Shown here piece after piece: positions 43,976 to 53,084 of a stretch of DNA of 64,000 nt (position 1 is the first letter of the stretch; the number at the start of each line of letters is the position of its first letter). A program made the position numbers and the translations under genes. Location of the stretch: contig NZ_JACSZW010000005.1 of assembly GCF_014472395.1 (NCBI RefSeq), forward strand, positions 124,001-188,000, given 5' to 3'. The DNA comes from Pedobacter sp. N36a (GTDB taxonomy: Bacteria; Bacteroidota; Bacteroidia; Sphingobacteriales; Sphingobacteriaceae). Below the pieces are notes generated by a model. It saw only the letters and a list, made by a program, of their open reading frames with translations, ran no database searches and was not told where the DNA came from.

Positions 43976-45364
43976 ATGAAATTGACCATTTGGGGAGCAG
44001 CAAGACAGGTAACAGGGAGCATGCATCTGCTGGAATTAGAAGATTACAAAATATTGGTAGATTGTGGTCTGGACTATGAGAAAGAGACTTATCAGGAAGA
44101 AAACCAATACTTTCCATTCGATCCTGCCACTATAGACGTGGTCATCCTTACCCATGCTCATATTGACCATTCCGGAAATCTCCCTACCCTAATCAGGATG
44201 GGCTTTGAAGGCCAGATTTTATGTACTCCACCTACTGCCGACCTCACGGAGCTGCTTTTACTTGATTCTGTAAACATTTTTCTAAGTAAACAGAGCAAGC
44301 CGAGTAAAGGTCGCAGAAAAAGAGGACCAGGCCCGCAGCCACTTTACCTGCATAAACACGTCATGGATACGGTTGACCGATTTGTGACTCTAAATTTCCA
44401 TAAAACATTCCGCATCAATCCGGAGGTCAGTCTGGAATTTATACCTGTAGGTCACCTGCTTGGCGCAGCAGCAGTTGTTTTGACTATAGAAGATCAGGGG
44501 ATTACTAAAAAAATCGCGTTTACAGGTGATATTGGCCGCAGTAACTATCCTATATTGGCCGATCCTGAACCCATCCCACAGGTAGACTACCTGGTTTCCG
44601 AATCTACTTATGGCGGCAGGCTCCACAGCAAAGACATGAGCCTGGAGCAGAAGCTGATCAATACCATTCAGGAATCCTGCATCAAATCACCGGGACGCCT
44701 GATCATTCCAGCCTTTAGTATCGGCAGAACACAGGCGCTTGTATTTGCCTTAAATCAAATCTTCAGTAAAGGTTTACTTCCTTATGTAAAAATATTTGTA
44801 GATAGTCCTTTGGCAGAGTCTGCAACCGCTATTTATCGCAAGCATCATGATTTACTGAATCAAGAGGCTCAGGAATTTTACAGAGAAAAAGGAGACGAGT
44901 TTGAATTCGAAGGACTATCCTATGTACATGATAAACGTGAAAGTATTTCTATTTCCAATTACCATGAGCCTTGTATTATCATTTCTTCGGCAGGGATGTT
45001 GGAAGGTGGAAGGATACAAGACCACCTATATTACAATATACAAAACTATTATTGCACCATCTTATTCATTGGCTATTGTTCAAAAGGTACATTAGGCCAC
45101 CGTTTACTTCGTGGAGATTCTATCGTAAGACTGAGGAACCGGGACTTAATGGTATATGCCGGGATTCAAAAAACAGATCTTTTGAGCGGACATGGGGATC
45201 ACCAGGATTTGGTGAATACGGTAAAACAGCAAGATCCTGCGTTATTAAAACAGGTGTTTCTGGTTCATGGGGAGGATAAAAGCACCCAAAATCTAGCAGA
45301 AGCCTTGCAGGAAATCAACTATAAAGTCAGTATTCCGGCGCTAGGAGAAGTCTTCGATTTATAA
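43976..45364 (+). CDS. Metallo-beta-lactamase / beta-CASP RNase-like protein
   Basis: The ATG at 43976 is preferred over the TTG at 43949, because it begins exactly at the fold (MKLTIWGAARQVTGSMHLLE). Zinc ligands are seen in LTHAHIDHSGNLP (HxHxDH), VGHLLGAAAV, FTGDIGRS and the late SGHGDHQDL. The middle part has the beta-CASP domain with IPAFSIGRTQALVFAL and IISSAGMLEGGR, ending KQVFLVHGEDKST. Relatives are CPSF73-like RNA nucleases and the YsgF/RNase-J-related group. It likely processes RNA in the cytoplasm. Length is 462 aa, normal for the family. Confidence 0.9.
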   Translation: MKLTIWGAARQVTGSMHLLELEDYKILVDCGLDYEKETYQEENQYFPFDPATIDVVILTHAHIDHSGNLPTLIRMGFEGQILCTPPTADLTELLLLDSVNIFLSKQSKPSKGRRKRGPGPQPLYLHKHVMDTVDRFVTLNFHKTFRINPEVSLEFIPVGHLLGAAAVVLTIEDQGITKKIAFTGDIGRSNYPILADPEPIPQVDYLVSESTYGGRLHSKDMSLEQKLINTIQESCIKSPGRLIIPAFSIGRTQALVFALNQIFSKGLLPYVKIFVDSPLAESATAIYRKHHDLLNQEAQEFYREKGDEFEFEGLSYVHDKRESISISNYHEPCIIISSAGMLEGGRIQDHLYYNIQNYYCTILFIGYCSKGTLGHRLLRGDSIVRLRNRDLMVYAGIQKTDLLSGHGDHQDLVNTVKQQDPALLKQVFLVHGEDKSTQNLAEALQEINYKVSIPALGEVFDL

Positions 45365-45565
45365 TAACTGTCTAAAATACTATACACAATTTTAAAGCGA
45401 TGATGCCTATTCATGGAAATTCAGCCATCTTTAAAAAAAACAATAACTAGCTCATTATTAACATATTCTTACTTATTTGAGCACTAAAAGGTGTTTGGCA
45501 AGATTATTTCAAGGGGGATTGTAGTTCAACAATTGAAGAACGCAAATATCTAATTGAAAAAGAAT

Positions 45566-46894
45566 ATGAAATCCAACATTACAAAAGCCGCAATGGTAGT
45601 GACCCTATTGGGCGCTTCATCGCAATTATTCGCACAAGATACCACTCCTGATGCTACTGGCCGTTTTGGAAAAAAAGAATTCCGCACCTGGTCAATTGGT
45701 GGTCATGCTGGTGTACTTAGCTCAAACACTATTTTTAATGGCAGCACTAGAGATTACAATACTGCTAGAGAAGCTTTGGGTTATGGTGGATACATTAAAA
45801 AACAAATCCTTCCGGCTTTAGGCTTACAAGCAGATTTCCTTGCAGGTAAAGTAAAGGGCTCAGGACAGTTTAATCCACTAGGAACACCTCAATATTTTGG
45901 CAGCAACACTACTTTCGAGACTCACCTGGAATGGTCTGCAGCTTTAACCGCAGTTTACAACCTGGCTAATATCAGCATTAACAATGAAAATGCAGTATTG
46001 ATCCCTTACGTTAAAGGTGGTGTGGGTTATATGTCTTCAGGTGCCGAAAACTCTAACGGTACAACCACAGTACAAAACCATTACAAAGACGGATATTTTA
46101 TTCCTGTTGGTGCAGGTTTCAAATTAGGGGTAGCTAAAGGTATTAACTTAGACTTCGGTTATGATGTAAACTTTACCAAAACTGCCGAATTTGACGGTTT
46201 AAACACTGGTAAATTTGATAAATTCTCTTACGGACATGCGGGTATCGAATTTGCTTTAGGCAGCAAATCAAAACCACAATTACAAAACTACAGCTCATTA
46301 GCTAACTTACGTAACGAAAGCGCAGAAGAGAGTGCAGCATTAAGAAATGCATTGTCTACAGCTGAACAAAAAGCAGAAAGAGATAGAGAGACTTATGCTA
46401 AAGAAATGGGAGATGATGATGGAGATGGTGTAGCAAACAAATTTGACAAATGCCCTGGTACTCCAGCAGGAACAGTTGTTGATGGCTCAGGATGTCCATT
46501 AGTTGCAAAACCAGCAATCATCAGAGAGAAAGTAATCATTACAGAAGCTGACCGTAAGGTAGTATCTGAGGCGATTAAAAACTTAGAATTTGATTTAGGA
46601 AAAGCAACTATCCGCTCTAAATCTTACACTACTTTAAACCGTGTTGCAGCATTATTAGTAGAGAAAAACTTTAGCCTTAAATTAGCTGGTCACACAGATA
46701 ATACTGGTTCTATGGCTTTAAACTTACGTTTATCGAAAGATAGAGCTGAAGCAGTAAAAGCTTATTTAGTATCACAAGGTGCTAATGCTTCACGTATCGA
46801 AGCAGTAGGTTACGGTCCAAACCAACCAATTGCAAGCAATAAAACTGCTGCAGGTCGTCAGGAAAACCGTAGAGTTGAATTTACATTGTACTAG
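45566..46894 (+). CDS. OmpA-family outer membrane porin
   Basis: ATG 45566 is chosen over TTG 45554. A signal peptide ends at LFAQD. Residues about 30-225 form an outer-membrane beta-barrel with alternating strands. A thrombospondin-3-type calcium repeat follows (DDDGDGVANKFDKCPG and VVDGSGCP), then the peptidoglycan-binding OmpA domain with FDLGKATIRSKS, LAGHTDNTGSMALN and RLSKDRAEAVKAYL. It ties the outer membrane to the wall and is probably abundant: Lys/Leu codons are strongly biased (AAA, TTA). A clean terminator follows. Confidence 0.94.
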   Translation: MKSNITKAAMVVTLLGASSQLFAQDTTPDATGRFGKKEFRTWSIGGHAGVLSSNTIFNGSTRDYNTAREALGYGGYIKKQILPALGLQADFLAGKVKGSGQFNPLGTPQYFGSNTTFETHLEWSAALTAVYNLANISINNENAVLIPYVKGGVGYMSSGAENSNGTTTVQNHYKDGYFIPVGAGFKLGVAKGINLDFGYDVNFTKTAEFDGLNTGKFDKFSYGHAGIEFALGSKSKPQLQNYSSLANLRNESAEESAALRNALSTAEQKAERDRETYAKEMGDDDGDGVANKFDKCPGTPAGTVVDGSGCPLVAKPAIIREKVIITEADRKVVSEAIKNLEFDLGKATIRSKSYTTLNRVAALLVEKNFSLKLAGHTDNTGSMALNLRLSKDRAEAVKAYLVSQGANASRIEAVGYGPNQPIASNKTAAGRQENRRVEFTLY

Positions 46895-46918
46895 TTTAAT
46901 CAATTCATAAGAATGAAG

Positions 46919-46946
46919 ACCGGCAAGCAATTGCCGGTTTTTTTTA
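46919..46946 (+). terminator. Rho-independent terminator of the OmpA-family gene
   Basis: Arms ACCGGCAA and TTGCCGGT around a GCAA tetraloop are followed by eight T. Confidence 0.9.
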
Positions 46947-46954
46947 TGCTCAAT

Positions 46955-47317
46955 TTAAAAGGAATCGGGTTCACGTTCTGGAATATATATACCAGATACT
47001 TTCATCGTTAACGTAATTTTATCAATGATAAAGGTCAGTGTCATTCTATCCATATCGCTGCGATCAATAGCACTGCAAATATTGTATTCTTCCAGCTGAT
47101 ATTCCGCGATCAGATTCCCCTTCCCCGCTTCTTCCAGTTTAAGGCTATCAGTTATGAAACTAACCTGACGTAGCTTTTCTTTCGTATGATACCCCTGAAG
47201 CATCAATTCCAGGGCTTCCTTATTTGCTTCCAGCTGTGAAAGCACTGCCTTTTTCCAATCAGCAGCATACCAATCGAAGAAGTCTGTGTTCAGCTTAATG
47301 TTTAAATTATATTGCAT
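46955..47317 (-). CDS. Hypothetical cytoplasmic protein
   Basis: This 120-aa protein is not recognised. It is soluble, without leader or Cys pair. The first half is helical (WKKAVLSQLEANKEALELML), the second beta-rich (RMTLTFIIDKITLTMKVSGIYI). It has a private promoter box 46 bases upstream and is separated from the TerC gene by a terminator, so it is a single unit convergent with the OmpA gene. Confidence 0.65.
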   Translation of the reverse strand: MQYNLNIKLNTDFFDWYAADWKKAVLSQLEANKEALELMLQGYHTKEKLRQVSFITDSLKLEEAGKGNLIAEYQLEEYNICSAIDRSDMDRMTLTFIIDKITLTMKVSGIYIPEREPDSF

Positions 47318-47362
47318 AATTGCTAGGTTTAATGTGCCTGTATTTAACGCTTATTCCACTTC

Positions 47363-47370
47363 CAAATATA
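47363..47370 (-). promoter_or_regulatory. Candidate -7 promoter box for the 46955-47317 gene
   Basis: On the minus strand this reads TATATTTG, a perfect match to TAnnTTTG. It lies between the TerC terminator and the start codon, giving a leader of about 40 bases. No convincing -33 element was found. Confidence 0.5.
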
Positions 47371-47386
47371 GAAATCCATAAACAAG

Positions 47387-47420
47387 AAAAGGCCTGAGTT
47401 TTTAAAACCCAGGCCTTTTT
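47387..47420 (-). terminator. Terminator of the TerC gene
   Basis: Arms AGGCCTG and CAGGCCT, with further A/T pairing inside and a run of A on the left that becomes T on the minus strand, end the Ter-module transcript 20 bases after TerC. T-runs exist on both sides, so it could work both ways. Confidence 0.8.
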
Positions 47421-47440
47421 CTCTTCATCAGCTGATGAGC

Positions 47441-48430
47441 TTATGCCGCTTTCTCTTTTGGCACAAAAATAATGGAAGCAATCACCGACAGTATCAATAC
47501 ACCACCTACAATAGACAATGATAGTGGTGAAGAAATATGATAGAACGGTGCAATTACCATCTTCACCCCGATAAAGGCTAAGATGATGGCCAATCCATAT
47601 TTCAGCAGGCTGAACATGTGGATGAAATTAGCCAATAGGAAATATAGGGCCCTTAAACCCAGGATGGCAAAAATGTTAGAGGTATATAGAATTAATGGAT
47701 CATCAGGGGCAATTGCAAAAATCGCAGGGATCGAATCTACTGCGAAAAGTAAATCTGTAAATTCAATTACCGCAACCACTACCAATAATGGAGTCGCCAT
47801 TTTAATTCCGTTTTCAACAGTGAAAAACTTGGCACCGTCAAATTCTTTAGATACTTTAAAGAATTTGTAGATTAAACGTGCACCAGCACTTTTACTAAAG
47901 TCTTTTTCTTCGTCATCATCGTCCTCTGAAACCCATGATTTAATACCTGCGTAAACCAAGAACAGACCAAAGATTAATAAGACTACATTGATGCGGATCA
48001 GCTCACCAAACACCCTCATTTCAGGTAAATAGGTTAAGTTAATTAGTCCTACACCTGCAAAGATGAAGATCGCACGGAACAGCAATGCCCCAATGATACC
48101 CCAGAATAGCACCTTATGGTGTAATTCTTTAGGCACTTTAAAAAACCCGAATACCAGGATAAATACAAAAAGGTTATCGACCGACAATGCCTTCTCAATC
48201 CAGTATGCCGATTGAAATTGGGTAAACTTCTCAAATCCAGAGGTCAAATAAATCACTCCGCTAAATGCCATAGATAAAGTAATCCATACTACAGACCATA
48301 TTGCAGCTTCTTTGCTGGTTACGGCATGTACCTTTTTATTAAAAACGCCTAAATCCAGCAGCAGCATCACGACGACCAGTACCGCAAACCCGATGATCAC
48401 ACCGGGATGATTAATCAAATTATTATCCAT
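47441..48430 (-). CDS. terC: TerC-family integral membrane protein
   Basis: This 329-aa protein has about nine hydrophobic segments. TerC/Alx landmarks: WSVVWITLSMAFSGVIY, FQSAYWIEKALSVDNLFVF with conserved acidic Glu and Asp in the membrane, a second repeat IEFTDLLFAVDSIPAIFAI and the short acidic cytoplasmic loop SEDDDDEEKD. Family members export or buffer manganese and take part in tellurite resistance. It is the last gene of the minus-strand run HAD, PRTase, TerD, TerD, TelA, unknown, TerC, 38 bases after the unknown protein. A terminator follows. Confidence 0.92.
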   Translation of the reverse strand: MDNNLINHPGVIIGFAVLVVVMLLLDLGVFNKKVHAVTSKEAAIWSVVWITLSMAFSGVIYLTSGFEKFTQFQSAYWIEKALSVDNLFVFILVFGFFKVPKELHHKVLFWGIIGALLFRAIFIFAGVGLINLTYLPEMRVFGELIRINVVLLIFGLFLVYAGIKSWVSEDDDDEEKDFSKSAGARLIYKFFKVSKEFDGAKFFTVENGIKMATPLLVVVAVIEFTDLLFAVDSIPAIFAIAPDDPLILYTSNIFAILGLRALYFLLANFIHMFSLLKYGLAIILAFIGVKMVIAPFYHISSPLSLSIVGGVLILSVIASIIFVPKEKAA

Positions 48431-48468
48431 GTTAAATTATTGTTTTAAAATTTACTGTGTTAAAAATG

Positions 48469-49431
48469 CTAAAAAAGATCTGTTTTAAGCATTGCCTTTA
48501 AAATATTAGCCTGTACATCAAAATTATTTAAATGTTCCAGGAAATCTATGTCTGAAATTTTCAGATAATTCTCTTCCAGGAGGTCAATAATTTCTTTGGG
48601 AATATAGGTTTTTAGCGCCGCAGCACTACTTTCCAGTTTGTCATTCTTAAAAGAAAGCTCCTGAATCATCTTTTCCTTTTCTGATAAGTTATTGGTCCAG
48701 TCGATATCCTTTAACACCTCCATATCACAAAACAGAAAAAGATTCCTGTTTGGGAAAAAGAGAAAATACCGATCTACTTCCAGGAACTTATACACCTCAA
48801 TGATCATTTGGCCTGACTTTAATCCGCAGAAAAATGCTGTTTTAAAGTCATACTTACAAAGGGTACCCATTAGTTTCTTTTCGATCGTTGCCTGTATATT
48901 TAAATACACGTTTTTAGGATCGTATTGAATCAGTTCACTCAACTGTTCAGTAGTAATGTTATAATAAAAGTCTTTGGCATACCTGGAGCTAAATGAATTG
49001 ATGTTTTTTGAAAAAGGAAAATCGGTGCTCAATTCAGACAGCACTTCAAAGAGCTTCCTTAAAGACAAATTGATCTTTAAGGCTTGTTTCTGCTGGTCTA
49101 GCTTAAAATTCTTATCCGTAAAGACAGCATTACTCATTCGCTCGATCAGCTCCTTATTCAGCTCTATTTCATCATAGATCAGGCTGACATTCTTCTCATT
49201 ATTTTTCTTTATTTTTCTGAGCAGCTCAATGACACTAGAGGTAAACTGGACATGAAAAAGCTCCAGTTTATCAATATCCAATTCTTCATTCTGCTCAAAC
49301 AACTGATGTATCACCTGGCTGCGCAGGTATATTTTATAAACCGCTTCCTCTTCAAAAAACACAGAGAGCAGCTGTAAACGGCTAATCTCTGTGCGGGATT
49401 CCTTTAAAATATAATTACGGCGGTCATCCAT
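48469..49431 (-). CDS. Ter-module protein of unknown function
   Basis: This 320-aa soluble protein is rich in Leu, Lys and Glu and mainly helical. It has several heptad-like stretches (EISRLQLLSVFFEEEAVYKI, EKMIQELSFKNDKLESSAAA). No catalytic motif, signal or membrane segment is seen, and I do not recognise it. The fixed position between TelA (8 bases upstream) and TerC suggests a scaffold or signalling partner of the tellurium/stress system. Confidence 0.7.
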   Translation of the reverse strand: MDDRRNYILKESRTEISRLQLLSVFFEEEAVYKIYLRSQVIHQLFEQNEELDIDKLELFHVQFTSSVIELLRKIKKNNEKNVSLIYDEIELNKELIERMSNAVFTDKNFKLDQQKQALKINLSLRKLFEVLSELSTDFPFSKNINSFSSRYAKDFYYNITTEQLSELIQYDPKNVYLNIQATIEKKLMGTLCKYDFKTAFFCGLKSGQMIIEVYKFLEVDRYFLFFPNRNLFLFCDMEVLKDIDWTNNLSEKEKMIQELSFKNDKLESSAAALKTYIPKEIIDLLEENYLKISDIDFLEHLNNFDVQANILKAMLKTDLF

Positions 49432-49439
49432 CGATTTTT

Positions 49440-50543
49440 TTAATTAACGCGCGTCACGTTTTTCTTCAATTCAGATTCCAGAGTTTTTAATTCCCCATCC
49501 AACACTCTTCTGCTCTTCTCTCCTTCTTCATGAATTTTCTTCACCTCATTCAAGGTTTCGATCAACGATTGCGTAGTCATTTTCAGCGTATCTAATGATA
49601 CTACCGTTTTTTCATTTTCCTTCGCCACATCTATACTATTCTGTTTCAGCATTTCTGCGTTCTTCTGCAGAATGGTATTGGTGGTATCAGAAATCTTTTT
49701 CTGCATCTCTACATTGGCTTTTTGCCTTTGTAAAGCCACAGCAATTGTCAGCTGGTTTTTCCATACTGGAATGGTCGTAGATACAATAGACTGTGCTTTT
49801 TCAGCGATAGAAGTATTGTTATTCTGCACCACACGAATCTGAGCCAATGATTGCAACATAATAAAGCGAACAATTTTCATGTCTGCCAAACGCCTGTCCA
49901 GCCTAGTCACGAAATCCCTTAAATCAGCGATCTCATAATCCTCAAAATCAGCAGATCTGCCTTCCATTTCCGCCAGTTTCAATTTCAACTCCTCATACTT
50001 CAGTTGTCCTGAAATAATCAGTTCTTCCATCTGGTGGATATAAGCTACATTGTTATCAAACATCGTTTGCAATGAACTGTTGTCCTTGATAGAATTTAAA
50101 CGGCCAGCCTTAATTTTATTAGTGATTTTGTCAATATTATTGACCACCACATCATATTTTTGAAAGAGTTTTTTAACGTCAACTACCAGATTCTTCAGAA
50201 AAGGAATCTTTGAAATGAAGGATTTAAAACCACTCTGTTCCAATTCAGTGACATCAATATAATTCAGCTCAGTCAGCAATTCATTAATCAAACCGCCTAC
50301 ATCACCGCTATTATAGGTTCTTACAGATGATAAAAAATCATTACTGTATTTCTCCATAGAGTTCTGCGCTTCTACTCCATAATTCAAGATAGAATTCACG
50401 TCAGAAGGCACCAGTGATTTATTAATTTCACTATATTTTTTCACCTCTTCCGGGCTGATCGTTGCCAGATCAACATTTCCATCCTTATCCAGCTTTACTG
50501 GAACTGGAGTCAGGCTTTGGGTATTATTCGGGTTTATTTCCAT
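49440..50543 (-). CDS. Toxic anion resistance protein, TelA/KlaA family
   Basis: The 367-aa protein is almost wholly helical. It shows the TelA pattern: an early KYSEINKSLVPSDVNSILNY region, repeated coiled coils, and the diagnostic block IVRFIMLQSLAQIRVVQNN with TIPVWKNQLTIAVALQRQKA. TelA proteins occur with TerD proteins in tellurite and envelope-stress operons; the molecular role is not settled. It sits 32 bases after the TerD gene and 8 bases before the unknown 320-aa protein. Confidence 0.9.
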   Translation of the reverse strand: MEINPNNTQSLTPVPVKLDKDGNVDLATISPEEVKKYSEINKSLVPSDVNSILNYGVEAQNSMEKYSNDFLSSVRTYNSGDVGGLINELLTELNYIDVTELEQSGFKSFISKIPFLKNLVVDVKKLFQKYDVVVNNIDKITNKIKAGRLNSIKDNSSLQTMFDNNVAYIHQMEELIISGQLKYEELKLKLAEMEGRSADFEDYEIADLRDFVTRLDRRLADMKIVRFIMLQSLAQIRVVQNNNTSIAEKAQSIVSTTIPVWKNQLTIAVALQRQKANVEMQKKISDTTNTILQKNAEMLKQNSIDVAKENEKTVVSLDTLKMTTQSLIETLNEVKKIHEEGEKSRRVLDGELKTLESELKKNVTRVN

Positions 50544-50575
50544 AATTCAATAAAATGTTCCTTTACCTTTAGCGT

Positions 50576-51190
50576 CTATAGATAGCTTTGTGTTACTGTA
50601 TTCACTGTTTCCTCTAATTTCTTATCTTTAGTAGGCTCTCCGATCGCATTGAATTTCCATTCTCCGTTTCGCTTATAGAATACGCCTAAAACCATAGAAA
50701 CATGACCAGCAAAACCTGCGCCATTTGCAATGTCATAGGTGGCAAACACTTCTCTTACCTGTTTCGGATTTCCTTCGTAAATACGAATAGAAGCGAAAGG
50801 AATGGTTCCAAAATCATGACCTCTAAAACTGTTCAACACGAATGCTACATATTCTACTGATGGATTCAGCTGGGAGAAATCTAAAGTAATCACCTCATTA
50901 TCCAGGCCATCATCACCTCCCATATCACCGGTCAAATCGTCACCGCTATGTTTTACTGCACCATCTTTAGATTTTAAACTCCCGAAGTAAACAACATCTA
51001 CCAGTTGCTTTTTATCATTATACAAAGCACAGCTTGCATCTAAATCTACTGCTTCTTTTGTTTTACCGAAGCCAAACATGCCTTTTTTCTCAATGGCACC
51101 CCAGTTAATTCCTACACAAATATTTTGAAGCTTGCTTCCGTTGCTCTTTTCAAGACTGATACGCTGTCCTTTTTGAAGATTAATTGCCAT
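50576..51190 (-). CDS. TerD-family calcium-binding stress protein
   Basis: This 204-aa TerD domain protein starts MAINLQKGQRISLEK, an almost exact copy of its neighbour. The acidic Ca-binding parts are seen in AVDLDASCALYNDKKQ and HSGDDLTGDMGGDDGLDNE, followed by a SVEYVAFVLNSF strand. It is longer than the 184-aa paralogue by a C-terminal tail. TerD proteins gather in cytoplasmic complexes near the membrane under stress. Only 6 bases separate it from the upstream TerD gene. Confidence 0.93.
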   Translation of the reverse strand: MAINLQKGQRISLEKSNGSKLQNICVGINWGAIEKKGMFGFGKTKEAVDLDASCALYNDKKQLVDVVYFGSLKSKDGAVKHSGDDLTGDMGGDDGLDNEVITLDFSQLNPSVEYVAFVLNSFRGHDFGTIPFASIRIYEGNPKQVREVFATYDIANGAGFAGHVSMVLGVFYKRNGEWKFNAIGEPTKDKKLEETVNTVTQSYL

Positions 51191-51196
51191 AATTTC

Positions 51197-51751
51197 TTAT
51201 TGATATTTATTTAAATAATCCTGTAAACCACCTTTCATACCCATTCCTACCGCTTCGAATTTCCATTTTCCTTCACGTTTGTAAATTCTACCGAATTCTA
51301 CTGCAGTTTCAATGGAGAAATCTTCTTCCAATTCATATTTCAAGATCACTTCGTTGCTGGAAGCATCAAAAATACGAACAAAAGAATTTCTTACCTGACC
51401 AAAATTCTGTTTTCTAGCTTCTGCATCATGGATAGTGACCACTACGCAGATCTCGTTAACTTTAGGGTCTATTTTCGTCAAATCTATTTTGATTTGCTCA
51501 TCATCACCATCGCCATCTCCGGTTAAGTTATCACCAGTATGCGCTACTGAACCGTCAGGAGAAACCAGATTGTTATAAAAAATCAGGTTTTGATCAGAAA
51601 CTAATTTCTTTTGATCATCTAACATAAAAATCGAAGCGTCTAAATCGAATGCAGTACCTGTAGTAGAACTATTGGTATCCCATCCCAGACCGATCGTAAA
51701 TTTAGGAGCATCAATGCTCTCCCTTTGTCCTTTTTGCAAATTAATTGCCAT
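51197..51751 (-). CDS. TerD-family calcium-binding stress protein
   Basis: This 184-aa TerD domain begins MAINLQKGQRESIDAPKFTI. It has the canonical double acidic motif: FDLDASIFMLDDQKK and HTGDNLTGDGDGDDEQ, then EICVVVTIHDAEAR and GRIYKREGKWKFEAVGMG. It is closer to the standard TerD/TerE length than its neighbour, and the two probably arose by tandem duplication. It is the first gene after a 496-base spacer with several hairpins, so a promoter or structured leader there may control the TerD-TelA-TerC run. Confidence 0.94.
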   Translation of the reverse strand: MAINLQKGQRESIDAPKFTIGLGWDTNSSTTGTAFDLDASIFMLDDQKKLVSDQNLIFYNNLVSPDGSVAHTGDNLTGDGDGDDEQIKIDLTKIDPKVNEICVVVTIHDAEARKQNFGQVRNSFVRIFDASSNEVILKYELEEDFSIETAVEFGRIYKREGKWKFEAVGMGMKGGLQDYLNKYQ

Positions 51752-52247
51752 ATTTCATCAATTTTAAATTATAATCAATAACTAACAATACTGCTTCAAG
51801 CGCCTGTTTTTCCTTATAAACCTGCTGTTTCACAGATTCCATTTCTAAAAATCAACGGCTATGATCAGTACCTGCAAAATATCATTTTTTAAGGGAAAAA
51901 ACTAGCTTTTTAATGTAAAAAATAGGTTTTTTCTCCTATCGGATCAGCCTATTTGAAGATCCTATGACAATTGTTTTATCCATTACTACAGTGTATAGGT
52001 TGACTGGAGCTTGCAGCCTGAAATACTTCAGCTTTGGCTGCCCCTTAAATCGGGACTGGAGGGCAAGTGCCCTATACCAAGGCCCTACCTGGGCCCTGAT
52101 ACCCCCCTGCTAGAACCTTTCCAGAGCTAAACTAAACTGCATCACAATTACACCTCCAAACACATCGTTCCGTATTCATGGTCACCTGATTAATCGCAAA
52201 AAACTCCTGCATTTTCACACAAGAGTTCCTACTTTAATTTTAGAAAC
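51752..52247 (-). other. Intergenic spacer with a GC-rich hairpin cluster
   Basis: The 496-base gap in the Ter module has no ORF of note. A GC-rich island at about 52000-52110 holds three successive small hairpins: CTGAA/TTCAG (52018-52031), AGGGC/GCCCT (52060-52073) and GGCCC/GGGCC (52081-52095). No T-run follows on the minus strand. It could be a structured leader or a small RNA; no known riboswitch was recognised. Confidence 0.45.
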
Positions 52248-53084
52248 CTAAATTACTTTGAAAGTCTGCTGATGCAGGTAATTTTTCAAATGATTCAGAT
52301 TCTCCTCGTATGATGGAATCGTATGGTAACTATTCCCTAAAGACAAGTCATACAAACGCTCCATAAACTCCAGACTTTGTTTTTCTATAAAAATGGAGAA
52401 ACTTTCAAAATCGCTATTCAGGAGATATTTCACAATCCTGGTATTGACGGCGAAATTCCCACTTTTAATGATTTCATCCAGGTCAAATATTGATTTCACC
52501 AAATGATAGTTCAGGTAATTCTCTACATTCGGATGGATTTCTTTATTGATTAACTCCGCAAAGTAAAGCATGTGAATATCGTTTTTCAGACCATATTCCT
52601 TTACCATTTTAAGAATCATACGCTCATGACTACCGGTAATTTTGATGTCATCCAAAAAAAGCAGGGTCTTGCCTGCTAAGAAATCTTTGTCAATATGAAA
52701 AGAATCATTGCCAATCAGATTCATTCTTTCTTCCGCACTTAGTCCGCCGTAATCTTCCTTATAAGTGATGGTTCGATGTACTTTTGCTTCCTGCACCACT
52801 AATCCGCCATGCGCTACCAGCCAACGGTTCAAATGCGATACAAATGCATTCTTCATGGCAAAAGTTGCCGTCGGAATGAAACAATAAGGACTGGAAATGA
52901 CTACGATTTGCTCTGTAATCAGATTTTCTTGCAGGTAATATTTGATAAAGCCCTCGGCTAAATCTTTTCCAAAAGCTTTGGAAACCAAATCATCACCAAA
53001 CTTAAACCTGCTGTAATCATCCGCAGAAAAGCCGAAATCGACGGTATTGTTTATTTTATGAAGCGAATAGGTATATGGGATCAT
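52248..53084 (-). CDS. Phosphoribosyltransferase-fold protein of the Ter module
   Basis: This 278-aa protein has a PRPP-binding loop LLFLDDIKITGSHERMI (about 150-165), the defining type I PRTase motif, preceded by the strand IVVISSPYCFIPTATFAM. Both flanks are helical. Such PRTases occur with HAD phosphatases, ATP-grasp enzymes and TerD genes in the Ter systems proposed to make a nucleoside-like metabolite. Here the HAD gene overlaps it by 4 bases (ATGA). It is not a standard purine or pyrimidine salvage enzyme by length. No ATP-grasp gene is nearby. Confidence 0.82.
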   Translation of the reverse strand: MIPYTYSLHKINNTVDFGFSADDYSRFKFGDDLVSKAFGKDLAEGFIKYYLQENLITEQIVVISSPYCFIPTATFAMKNAFVSHLNRWLVAHGGLVVQEAKVHRTITYKEDYGGLSAEERMNLIGNDSFHIDKDFLAGKTLLFLDDIKITGSHERMILKMVKEYGLKNDIHMLYFAELINKEIHPNVENYLNYHLVKSIFDLDEIIKSGNFAVNTRIVKYLLNSDFESFSIFIEKQSLEFMERLYDLSLGNSYHTIPSYEENLNHLKNYLHQQTFKVI

